Assembly: GCA_022819985.1 (NCBI GenBank)
Contig: JAJEGH010000019.1
Span: forward strand, 37,187 to 101,186
DNA length: 64,000 nucleotides
DNA from: Alphaproteobacteria bacterium
GTDB lineage: Bacteria; Pseudomonadota; Alphaproteobacteria; Bin65
Direction: 5' to 3'
This document shows positions 53,535-60,325 of the stretch, one piece after another. Numbering within the stretch: position 1 is the first letter of the stretch; each line of letters opens with the position of its first letter. The translations under genes were made by a program, and so were the position numbers. The notes beneath the pieces are model-generated. The model was not told the DNA's origin and made no database searches. It was given only the letters and a program-made list of their open reading frames with translations.

Positions 53535-54679
53535 ATGTTCAGCCAGGACAGGGCCATGGCGAAGGCGGCGTCGATGAGGATGACCGTAAAGATCGCCTCG
53601 ACGACGGATGTCGTGGTCCGGCGGCCGACGCTGGCCGCGCTGCCGGTCACCTTGAAGCCTTCGAAACAGCCGACGATCGCAATGGCGGCGGCGAAGAAGG
53701 GGGCCTTGGCGAGGCCGATCAGGAAGGCCGTCTCGTCGACCGCATTGGACAGCCGCTCCAGGAACAGCGGGATGCCGATATCGAGCAGCGCGAGGCTGAC
53801 GACGGCGCCGCCGGCCAGCGCGACCAAGTCGGCGTAGACGGTCAGCAGCGGCAGCGCAATGACGAGGGCCACGATCCGCGGCACCACCAGCATCCCTACC
53901 GGGTCGAGGCCGATCACGCGCATGGCGTCGATCTCTTCGTTGAGCGACATGGCGCCGATCTGGGCGGTGAAGGCGCTGCCGCTGCGCCCGGCGACCATGA
54001 TGGCGGCGAACAGCACGCCCAGTTCGCGCAGCACCGCGATGCCGACCATATCGACCGTATAGATGCCGGCGCTGAACTTCTGCAGTTGCAGGGCGCCCAT
54101 GAAGGCGACGACGACGCCGATCAGGAAGGCGAGCAGGCCGACGATCGGCAGGGCGTTGAGCCCCGTGGCCTGGAGATGGTGCAAGGTCGCCCGGCCGTCG
54201 AGCGTCCAGGGCCGGACGAGCACCTTCGCGACCGCCCCGGTGCACTGGCCGAGAAAGCCGAGCAGCTCCCATACCCGAAGCCCGACGCCGACGGTCCGCC
54301 AACCGATCAGCGCCAGCGGGGCGCCCGCTCCGCCGGGCCGGCGGGTCCGGGACAGGTCGGCGGTCGCGGCTTCGGCGTCGGCGACGCGGCGCAGCAGGCC
54401 GCGAAAGCGCCCGTCGACGCCGGCGATGGCGTCCGGCGAGGCCGCAGCGCGGATCAGCAGCTGGGCGCCGGCGCTGTCCAGTTCCGTCAGGCCGCTGGCG
54501 TCGATCTCCCGGACCGTCCGTCCGGCCAGTCCGGCCCGTTCGAGCCGCCGCGACAGGCGGTCGACCTGGGCCAGCCGCCAGACGCCGCCGACGCGCAGGC
54601 GGTTATCGTCCTCCAGATCGAACCAGGCGGGCGGCCGGTCGCGGGAGGAGGAAGCGGAAGTTTCGGTCACGCTGCGCAT
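53531..54679 (-). CDS. MlaE-type permease with N-terminal STAS domain
   Basis: 382 residues. Residues about 20-115 resemble the STAS domain of MlaB (E-I-D-A-S-G-L-T-E-L-D-S-A-G), fused in front of an MlaE permease (about 130-382; G-L-N-A-L-P-I-V, V-L-R-E-L-G-V-L-F-A-A-I-M-V-A-G-R-S-G-S-A-F-T-A-Q-I-G, E-I-D-A-M). It is the first gene of the lipid-transport operon. A fused MlaB-MlaE is a common alphaproteobacterial form. AT-rich sequence and nested palindromes lie upstream. Confidence 0.93.
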   Translation of the reverse strand: MRSVTETSASSSRDRPPAWFDLEDDNRLRVGGVWRLAQVDRLSRRLERAGLAGRTVREIDASGLTELDSAGAQLLIRAAASPDAIAGVDGRFRGLLRRVADAEAATADLSRTRRPGGAGAPLALIGWRTVGVGLRVWELLGFLGQCTGAVAKVLVRPWTLDGRATLHHLQATGLNALPIVGLLAFLIGVVVAFMGALQLQKFSAGIYTVDMVGIAVLRELGVLFAAIMVAGRSGSAFTAQIGAMSLNEEIDAMRVIGLDPVGMLVVPRIVALVIALPLLTVYADLVALAGGAVVSLALLDIGIPLFLERLSNAVDETAFLIGLAKAPFFAAAIAIVGCFEGFKVTGSAASVGRRTTTSVVEAIFTVILIDAAFAMALSWLNI

Positions 54680-54761
54680 CCGGCTCGCTGCACGTCATGC
54701 GACACTATCGCGGACGCCGCTGCGCCCGAAAGGGGCATTTCGGGCCGGCCCGGGAGCACAT

Positions 54762-54787
54762 ATGCAATTTTTGCATTGCAGCAATGC
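54762..54787. promoter_or_regulatory. Two overlapping palindromes upstream of the Mla operon
   Basis: ATGCAA-TTT-TTGCAT (54762-54776) and GCATTGC-A-GCAATGC (54773-54787) overlap in TTGCAT. They lie about 80-110 bp upstream of the permease start on the minus strand and could bind a repressor or act as RNA stems. Confidence 0.45.
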
Positions 54788-54914
54788 GCCTCGGTCCACA
54801 AGAAAGATTATTACTAATATATTGAATTTTAATAGCTAAAATTTTTTGCACTGCGGAAAATCGCTTGAAATTGCGCACTGCGGTCGGCATATTGGAACAG
54901 CGGCTCACGCCCGT

Positions 54915-55021
54915 GCCGGCGGTCGATTCTCCCGATCGATTCGCCGGCGCCGGCCGCGATGTTTGTCTTGGGCGTTTCCTCCCTAAACTTGGGCCGTGCC
55001 ACCGCACGGCCCAATTTTCTT
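54915..55021 (+). ncRNA. Candidate small RNA ending in an intrinsic terminator
   Basis: Plus strand: hairpin GCCGGCG-G-TCGAT-loop-ATCGA-TT-CGCCGGC at 54915-54948, then terminator stem TTGGGCCGTGC-CACC-GCACGGCCCAA (54989-55014) followed by TTTTCTT. No plus-strand gene precedes it within reach; AT-rich sequence at 54790-54850 could hold a promoter. The same stem read on the minus strand may terminate the GNAT operon, which ends 33 bp away (followed there by GTTTAG). Thus the terminator is certain as a structure, the RNA is a hypothesis. The remaining gap 54680-54760 is GC-rich with nothing seen. Confidence 0.35.
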
Positions 55022-55046
55022 GCCGGTCCGGCGCTGTCGCCGCGGG

Positions 55047-55580
55047 TCAGGAATCGCCGGGCAGGCAGGTGTCGCCGGGGCCGAGCGGGCGCTGCATCAG
55101 GACCGAATCGACCCACCGGTCGAGCTTGAAGCCGACCGAAGGCAGCAGGCCGACCTTCCGGAACCCGGCCTTTTCGTGCAGCCGGATCGAGGCGTCGTTG
55201 GCGGAATCGCCGATCACCGCCAGCATCTGGCGATAGCCGAGCGCCGTGCAGCGCTCGACCAGGGCGGACAGCAGGGCGAGTCCGATACCGCGGCCGCCCC
55301 GGTCGGGCGACACATAGATCGAATCCTCGACGGTGTAGCGATAGGCGGTGCGCGCCCGGTAGCGCCCGGCATAGGCGTATCCGGCGACGATACCGTCGAG
55401 TTCGGCGACATAGTAGGGCAGGCCGGCCCGCTGGATGCCCCGGCGGCGCAGGTCCATTTCTCCGGCCGAAGGCGGATCGGTCTCGAAAGACGCCAGCCCG
55501 TCGAGCACATAGCCGCGATAGATGCCGGCGACAGCCGGCATGTCCCGTGCGGCGGCGTCGCGGATCAGCGGCTTCGGCAC
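55047..55580 (-). CDS. GNAT-family N-acetyltransferase (phosphinothricin-acetyltransferase-like)
   Basis: 177 residues. It begins P-L-I-R-D-A-A-A-R-D-M-P-A-V-A-G-I-Y, and has V-S-P-D-R-G-G-R-G-I-G-L-A-L-L (acetyl-CoA loop) and L-H-E-K-A-G-F-R-K-V-G, typical of the Pat/Bar-like branch that acetylates small amines. The ORF is open upstream into the next gene, so the start is a choice: GTG 55580 gives the usual family N terminus; TTG 55595 is an alternative. It lies 54 bp after the amidohydrolase gene, probably in one operon. Confidence 0.85.
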   Translation of the reverse strand: MPKPLIRDAAARDMPAVAGIYRGYVLDGLASFETDPPSAGEMDLRRRGIQRAGLPYYVAELDGIVAGYAYAGRYRARTAYRYTVEDSIYVSPDRGGRGIGLALLSALVERCTALGYRQMLAVIGDSANDASIRLHEKAGFRKVGLLPSVGFKLDRWVDSVLMQRPLGPGDTCLPGDS

Positions 55581-55633
55581 GGTCTCCGGGTCCAAATGTC
55601 CGTCGCTTTCGCGCGCTTCCGGAATCGGCGGAC

Positions 55634-56560
55634 TCAGGCGGCCGCGGCCATCGGCGACCGGGTCAGTTCGCCGATCAGCGCGGCGAGATCGCCTGTCAGG
55701 CCGGCGAAACCCGGCGTCTTCCGGAAGCTCGCCTCGTCCATGTAGAGCGCGCGGTTGATCTCGATCTGCAGGGCGTGGACGCCGCGCTGCGGGGTGCCGT
55801 AGTGGCGCGTCGTGTAGGCGCCGGCATAGGGCACGTTGCGCCGGACGACATAGCCGCACCGGCCAAGCGTGCGCCGGACGAGCTCGGTCAGCCGCCGGTC
55901 GCACGACGTGCCGTGACAGTCGCCGAGCACGATATCGACCCGGCGCCGCCCCGAATCCGCGTCTGCCGGCCCTCCGACCGAGGGCATGGAATGGCAGTCG
56001 ATCAGCAGGCAGCGGCCGAATTGCGCCCGCGTGCGCTCGACCAGCGCAGCGAGCGCGGCGTGATAGGGCCGGTAACAGGCGTTGACCCGGTGCAGCGCCT
56101 CGTCGAATTGCAGCTTGCGGCGGTAGATGTCGGCGCCCGACGAAACGACCTTCGCAATAGTGCCCAGCCCGGCGGCGACCCTCGGCGAGCGTGTGTTGAC
56201 GTAGGAGGGCAGCGGATCGGCGAACATGCGCGGGTCGAGCTCGAAGGGCTCGCGGTTGGCGTCGAGGAAGGCGCGCGGAAAGCGGGCGCGCAGCAGCGGC
56301 GCGCCCATCGCCGGTGCGGCGGCGAACAGCTCGTCGACGAAACTGTCCTCGGACTTGCGCAGGGCCAGGGCATCGAGCCGCGACGCCTCGACGAACTCCG
56401 GCGGATAGTCCGCGCCGCTGTGCGGCGAGGCGAAAACGACCGGCGCGGTCTGGCGCGCCGGCTCCAGCACGTCGAAGGCCGGCGAACGCGGCCACGCACC
56501 GCCGTGGCCGACGCCGGACACGGCCGGATCGGCCGGCGGGGGCGGGAAGGACATATCCAT
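55634..56560 (-). CDS. N-formylglutamate amidohydrolase family protein
   Basis: 308 residues. Markers of the FGase family: F-A-S-P-H-S-G-A-D-Y-P near the N terminus, D-C-H-S-M-P-S, D-I-V-L-G-D-C-H-G-T-S-C and L-Q-I-E-I-N-R-A-L-Y-M. The family hydrolyses N-formylglutamate to formate and glutamate, the last step of one histidine-degradation route. No hut genes are in the window, so a role as general formyl-amide hydrolase is possible. I chose ATG 56560 (GGAG 5 bp upstream); ATG 56554 and a longer upstream ORF exist. Confidence 0.9.
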   Translation of the reverse strand: MDMSFPPPPADPAVSGVGHGGAWPRSPAFDVLEPARQTAPVVFASPHSGADYPPEFVEASRLDALALRKSEDSFVDELFAAAPAMGAPLLRARFPRAFLDANREPFELDPRMFADPLPSYVNTRSPRVAAGLGTIAKVVSSGADIYRRKLQFDEALHRVNACYRPYHAALAALVERTRAQFGRCLLIDCHSMPSVGGPADADSGRRRVDIVLGDCHGTSCDRRLTELVRRTLGRCGYVVRRNVPYAGAYTTRHYGTPQRGVHALQIEINRALYMDEASFRKTPGFAGLTGDLAALIGELTRSPMAAAA

Positions 56561-56718
56561 CGCGGCTCCGGGTTTACCCGATGCAGCGAAGCCTGTCACC
56601 GCCCCGCCTGTCGCCGCCCGTCGGCGCCTCGGGGCGGCGGCCATCCCCGCCGGGTCGGGCGGAGGCGTCCGGCCCATTGAAGTTATATCCGAATTATTCC
56701 TGAAACTTTAATTTTTCC

Positions 56719-56747
56719 TTGACAGACAGGTTCATGTTCGCTATATG
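56719..56747 (+). promoter_or_regulatory. Near-consensus sigma-70 promoter
   Basis: TTGACA (56719-56724), exactly 17 bp, TATATG (56742-56747), with AT-rich sequence upstream. Transcription would begin near 56754 and run into the REP-like elements and then the tRNA region. No protein gene follows on the plus strand for over 7 kb, so the product would be a non-coding RNA or the tRNA precursor. Confidence 0.6.
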
Positions 56748-56789
56748 TCCATTGCCAACGCCCGAAGTGCGCCCGCCGCCCAAACGGCC

Positions 56790-56948
56790 CCTCGATACGG
56801 CGCTGACGCGCCTACTCGGGATGAGGAGGTTGGTGGCAGTTCAAAGGCCTCTCTTCCTCATCCTGAGTAGCCCCGGCCGTCAGGCCGGGGCGTATCGAAG
56901 GATCCCGCCCTGAGCTTGTCGAAGAAGCCTGCCCTGAGCCTGTCGAAG
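56790..56948. repeat. REP-like elements: inverted pair plus tandem tail
   Basis: Two copies of an alphaproteobacterial CCTCATCCTGAG...GTATCGAAGGAT-type element face each other: unit A, 56790-56826 (minus) and unit B, 56856-56903 (plus), with inner palindromes (CCCCGGCC-GTCA-GGCCGGGG in unit B). They are followed by CCCTGAGCTTGTCGAAG (56908-56924) and CCCTGAGCCTGTCGAAG (56932-56948), a further known kind of dispersed repeat. The pair can fold into one 16-bp long stem with one mismatch. Confidence 0.8.
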
Positions 56949-57078
56949 GGGGCGCGGAGCGGATAAGGAACTATTTCCTTAAAGGATTCTTTTTGCGGCC
57001 CTTCCGAATCGCGTTTTTCCAGCGTTTCCACGGGGTTCGGGCGTTTCGGGGGGCTTCGGGGTGCAAAAAAAAGTAAAT

Positions 57079-57092
57079 ACAGACCGGTCTGT
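57079..57092. promoter_or_regulatory. TetR-type operator-like palindrome
   Basis: ACAGACCGGTCTGT is a perfect 14-bp palindrome with the GACCGGTC core often bound by TetR-family repressors. It lies in AT-rich sequence between the REP pair and the tRNA. No TetR gene is in the window. The rest of 56949-57228 shows only the small hairpin AAGGAA-CTAT-TTCCTT near 56967-56982 and no gene. Confidence 0.4.
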
Positions 57093-57228
57093 CTAAATCG
57101 GTATAAGACGCAGAAAACGGCGGAAAACTGGGAAAAAAGCTGCGTCGGCGGAGAAAAAATAGCTGAACGTTCGATCAAAAATATTGCCGGCGCAGAACCG
57201 GTCCGGGACGGCCCGCCGGGCGAAGGTC

Positions 57229-57257
57229 TTGCAAGACGCCGCCGGTTGCGCGATATA
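57229..57257 (+). promoter_or_regulatory. Candidate tRNA-Val promoter
   Basis: TTGCAA (57229-57234), 17 bp, GATATA (57252-57257). It would give a start near 57264 and a 5' leader of about 33 bases before the tRNA. Confidence 0.5.
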
Positions 57258-57296
57258 CCCGCCTTCATCCGAAACCGCCGGAAACGGCCGGCAAGC

Positions 57297-57371
57297 GGGC
57301 GCGTAGCTCAGCGGGAGAGCACTACGTTGACATCGTAGGGGTCGCTGGTTCAATCCCAGCCGCGCCCACCA
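57297..57371 (+). tRNA. tRNA-Val (anticodon GAC)
   Basis: 75 bases including encoded CCA (57369-57371). Acceptor stem GGGCGCG/CGCGCCC, D-arm G-C-T-C-A-G-C-G-G-G-A-G-A-G-C, anticodon stem CTACG/CGTAG with loop TTGACAT (anticodon GAC), T-arm GCTGG-TTCAATC-CCAGC. Reads GUC (and GUU) Val codons. It has the only tRNA identity in the window. It faces the convergent ligase gene, which ends 43 bp downstream. Confidence 0.97.
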
Positions 57372-57414
57372 TGCCGCCGGCCGGAACCCTTCGCCGCCGC
57401 CCTGGAGGCGGCAG

Positions 57415-59385
57415 TCAGTCCGCCGGCGCCTTCAGCCGGCCCTTGACGATCTTGCGGGTCGGCGTCATCGGGAACTCGTCGACGACGACCAGCTTTTCCG
57501 GCAGCTTGTTGCGGGCGATCCGGTGTTCCATCAGGAAGGCGCACAGCGTCTCCAGGTCCGGCGCCTCGGCGCCGGGGTTGAGCTGGATCCAGGCGCAGGC
57601 CTGCTCGCCCAGCACGTCGTGGGGCACGGGCGCGACGGCGGCCATCTGGATCGCCGGATGGGCGCTCAGCAGGTTCTCGATGTCCTGCGGATTGAACTTC
57701 ACCCCGCCGCGGTTGATGATGTCCTTGATCCGGCCGGTGATGGCGACGAAGCCGTCCTCGTCCATGTAGCCGAGATCGCCGGATTTGAAGAAGCGGTCGG
57801 TGGTGAAGGCGGTCTCGTTGGCTTCCCGGTTGCGCAGATAGCCGGGAAAGACCATCGGGCCGCGGATCTGGATTTCGCCTTCCTCGCCGCGCGGCCGTTC
57901 CTCGCCGGTCTCCGGGTCGGCGACGCGCACGGTGCTGCCGGGCGAGGCGCGGCCGGCGAAGACGGCGGATTTCCCGATGCCGTCCTCCGGCCGGGTGAAC
58001 ATGCCGGCCTGCAATTCTGTCATGCCCCAGAGTTGGCAGACCCGGCAGCCGGGCCACGCTTCCTGCAAGGCGTGCAGCATGGCCGGCGGCGACGAGCTGC
58101 CGGCGAACAGGCACATCTTCATGCTGCCGAAGTCGTGCTTCCCGATCAGGCCGGCCGCCGTCATGGCGGCGGCATGGGCCGGCGCGAACCAGACCGCCGT
58201 GGGCTTCATCTCCTCGATCGCCCCGGCGAGGGCCGGCGGCGAGAAGGCGGGCAGCAGCAGGTTCGCCATACCGGTCACGATGCCGAGATGGAAGGCGTAG
58301 AGGCCGTAGAGATGGGTGAACGGCGCGGCCGAAAGGATGCGGTCGTCGGCCGTCAGGCCCTTTTCCGGCGCGCTCATCCGGGCGTTCGAGAGCATGTTGT
58401 GGGAATTCAGCGGCACGCCCTTGGGCGACGAGGTCGTGCCGGAGGTGTAGAGCAGCAGATGGGGGTCCGCCCCCGAGGGCTCGTGGCCGATTTCCATGTC
58501 CGGGTCGCCGGCAACCAGACCGGCGAACGGGATCGCGCCGTCCGGCGTCTCGCCGACGGCGATGACATGCTTGAGGGTCGGCAGTTGCGGCTGCATCTCC
58601 AGCGCGGCCCCGGCCGCCGACCAGTCCTTCGCGGCGCCCATGCAGACGATGGCGCGCGAGCGGCCGTGGTTGATCAGGGTCTGGAGCTCGGCGTCGCGGT
58701 AGGGCATGTGGATCGTCTGGACGACGCCGCCGAACCAGGTCACCGCCAGGTTGGCGATGGCGAATTCCGGAATGTTCGGCAGTTGCAGCGCCACCACGTC
58801 GCCGGGCCGCAGTCCGAGCTGCCACAGGCCCCTGGCGACCCGCTCGGCGGTGTCGCGCAGTTCCTTCCAGGTCAGCGTACGGTCGGGCAGGACGAAAGCC
58901 GGCGCGTCCGGCCGTTCGGCGGCGTTGCGCTCCAGATACCGGCGCTGGGTCTCGTTGCGCCACCAGCCCTTTTCGACATAGTCGCGCGCCCGGTCCGGCG
59001 GATAGTTCATGGCGGCGCGCAATTCCAGCGCGTCCTCGCTGTAGCGGAAATGGTCGAGATGGGGGGTGAACCGCTCAGTGCGGAAGCGTTTGCCGCCGCC
59101 GAGTTCAAGCAGCCGCGCGTAGTGGCCGGTGCGAAAGCGTCGCCGCTCCATCAGGGTGCGGATATAGAGGACCTGGTTGCGGCTGAGGCCGATCCGCTCG
59201 GCGATCTCGGCGTCCGACAGGCCCATCATCTCCCGGTGGCGCTCGATGGCGTCCCAATCTTTTTCGCGATAGGGGTCGCCTTCGCGGATCTGGTGGTTGT
59301 GCGACATCCGGAGGACGATCTCTCCGAAGGTCGCCATCATCTCCTCGGTAACGCCGATCTGGCGGCGGTTCAGCCCGCGGGCCAT
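57415..59385 (-). CDS. AMP-dependent acyl-CoA ligase with N-terminal helix-turn-helix
   Basis: 656 residues. Residues about 56-79 (L-S-D-A-E-I-A-E-R-I-G-L-S-R-N-Q-V-L-Y-I-R-T-L) form a helix-turn-helix; the whole 1-115 region is not part of the ligase fold. The ligase follows: Y-P-P-D-R-A-R-D-Y-V-E-K-G-W-W (cyclohexanecarboxylate-CoA-ligase-like start), P-loop T-S-G-T-T-S-S-P-K-G (314-323), W-G-M-T-E-L-Q, A-I-T-G-R-I-K-D and the C-terminal P-T-R-K-I-V-K-G-R, in which Lys is kept. It activates a carboxylic acid as acyl-AMP and CoA thioester. It overlaps the preceding gene by TAATG and is the last of the operon. Confidence 0.9.
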   Translation of the reverse strand: MARGLNRRQIGVTEEMMATFGEIVLRMSHNHQIREGDPYREKDWDAIERHREMMGLSDAEIAERIGLSRNQVLYIRTLMERRRFRTGHYARLLELGGGKRFRTERFTPHLDHFRYSEDALELRAAMNYPPDRARDYVEKGWWRNETQRRYLERNAAERPDAPAFVLPDRTLTWKELRDTAERVARGLWQLGLRPGDVVALQLPNIPEFAIANLAVTWFGGVVQTIHMPYRDAELQTLINHGRSRAIVCMGAAKDWSAAGAALEMQPQLPTLKHVIAVGETPDGAIPFAGLVAGDPDMEIGHEPSGADPHLLLYTSGTTSSPKGVPLNSHNMLSNARMSAPEKGLTADDRILSAAPFTHLYGLYAFHLGIVTGMANLLLPAFSPPALAGAIEEMKPTAVWFAPAHAAAMTAAGLIGKHDFGSMKMCLFAGSSSPPAMLHALQEAWPGCRVCQLWGMTELQAGMFTRPEDGIGKSAVFAGRASPGSTVRVADPETGEERPRGEEGEIQIRGPMVFPGYLRNREANETAFTTDRFFKSGDLGYMDEDGFVAITGRIKDIINRGGVKFNPQDIENLLSAHPAIQMAAVAPVPHDVLGEQACAWIQLNPGAEAPDLETLCAFLMEHRIARNKLPEKLVVVDEFPMTPTRKIVKGRLKAPAD

Positions 59386-60308
59386 TACTCCGCGGCCTCC
59401 GGGACCAGCCGGTGCTCGTGGCGCAGGATCGGATCGGCCTGCGGCGCCTGGGTGGCGACCGGGCAGACCCGCATGCATTCGAAGCATTGCGCAAGCAGCC
59501 CGCCGGAGCCGACGCTCATCTTGTACCACAGCATCTTGTTGTCCGGATCGAACAGGGCGTCTTCCCGGTCCTCCTCGTCGGTCGCCCGGATGGCGTCCAT
59601 GATCGCCGACGGCACCGTCTCGTATTGCTGGGTCATCTCTGCGCACGCCGCCATGTCGTAGCGCATGATCTTCTGCCGGCCGGTCTCCTCGTCGACCTCG
59701 CCGTCGAGGCACTGGACCGGGCAGAATTTCATGCAGGGCGTGCGCTTGATCGCGCGGTACATGTTCACGCAGGACGGGGCGGGGCAGGGGTTGTCGGCGA
59801 GCGGCGCGTCGGGCTCCAGCTCCAGTTCGGTGAACACGCTGGCGAAATACATGTAGCCGTAGTCCGGATGGAGCAGGATGTCGCCGGCCAGCGAGCGGGC
59901 GCCGATGCCGGCCAGTTCGGCGTGGACCTTCAGGCTTTGCAGCGGCACGCGCGGGCCGGCGTCCGGGTCCATGTCCGGCGGGCAGTAGATCGAGCGAAGG
60001 CCGAATTTGTTCTCGATATAGAAAGCGAGGCCGTAGGAAATCGAATAGGCGCGCGTTTCGGTGGAGCCGAAATAGCCGAGCGCCTTGGCCGGCACGGTCC
60101 ACGCGCCCTGGGTCTGGCCGCCGACTCCGAGCGCGATCACGGATTTCACCCGCGGCATGATATCCGCCGGCCGGTAGCCCGGCGGGCAGATGCGGTTGAC
60201 GGCGTCCATGTCGGCGACGCCCGCGGCGAGCGCGCCCTTTTTCAGGCAATAGCCGATCACCGCCTCCTTGGCGGCGTCCTTGTCGATCTCGGCTTTTCTT
60301 CTCGGCAT
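59385..60308 (-). CDS. 4Fe-4S protein related to the QueG/reductive-dehalogenase group
   Basis: 307 residues with two cysteine groups: C175, C180, C192, C196, C200 (C-P-A-P-S-C...C-M-K-F-C-P-V-Q-C) and C222, C275, C278, C282 (C-F-E-C-M-R-V-C-P). The N-terminal half (G-V-G-G-Q-T-Q-G...S-I-S-Y-G-L-A-F-Y-I) resembles the substrate or B12-type domain of QueG and RdhA relatives, but the first cluster spacing differs from the ferredoxin norm. Predicted cytosolic, no Tat signal. Located between two AMP ligases, it may serve as an electron carrier or second reductase. Function unknown. Confidence 0.78.
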   Translation of the reverse strand: MPRRKAEIDKDAAKEAVIGYCLKKGALAAGVADMDAVNRICPPGYRPADIMPRVKSVIALGVGGQTQGAWTVPAKALGYFGSTETRAYSISYGLAFYIENKFGLRSIYCPPDMDPDAGPRVPLQSLKVHAELAGIGARSLAGDILLHPDYGYMYFASVFTELELEPDAPLADNPCPAPSCVNMYRAIKRTPCMKFCPVQCLDGEVDEETGRQKIMRYDMAACAEMTQQYETVPSAIMDAIRATDEEDREDALFDPDNKMLWYKMSVGSGGLLAQCFECMRVCPVATQAPQADPILRHEHRLVPEAAE

Positions 60309-60325
60309 CGCAACGGCCTTTCGGG

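Noticed and set aside
54865..55236. Plus-strand protein gene here
   Set aside because: The ORF is Arg/Ser/Pro rich without family features, overlaps the GNAT gene and the terminator.
56790..56948. Insertion sequence or transposon end
   Set aside because: No transposase gene or target duplication is present; elements look like REP-type dispersed repeats.
59385..60308. Housekeeping QueG (epoxyqueuosine reductase)
   Set aside because: First cysteine group spacing does not fit QueG, and the gene lies between two AMP ligases.
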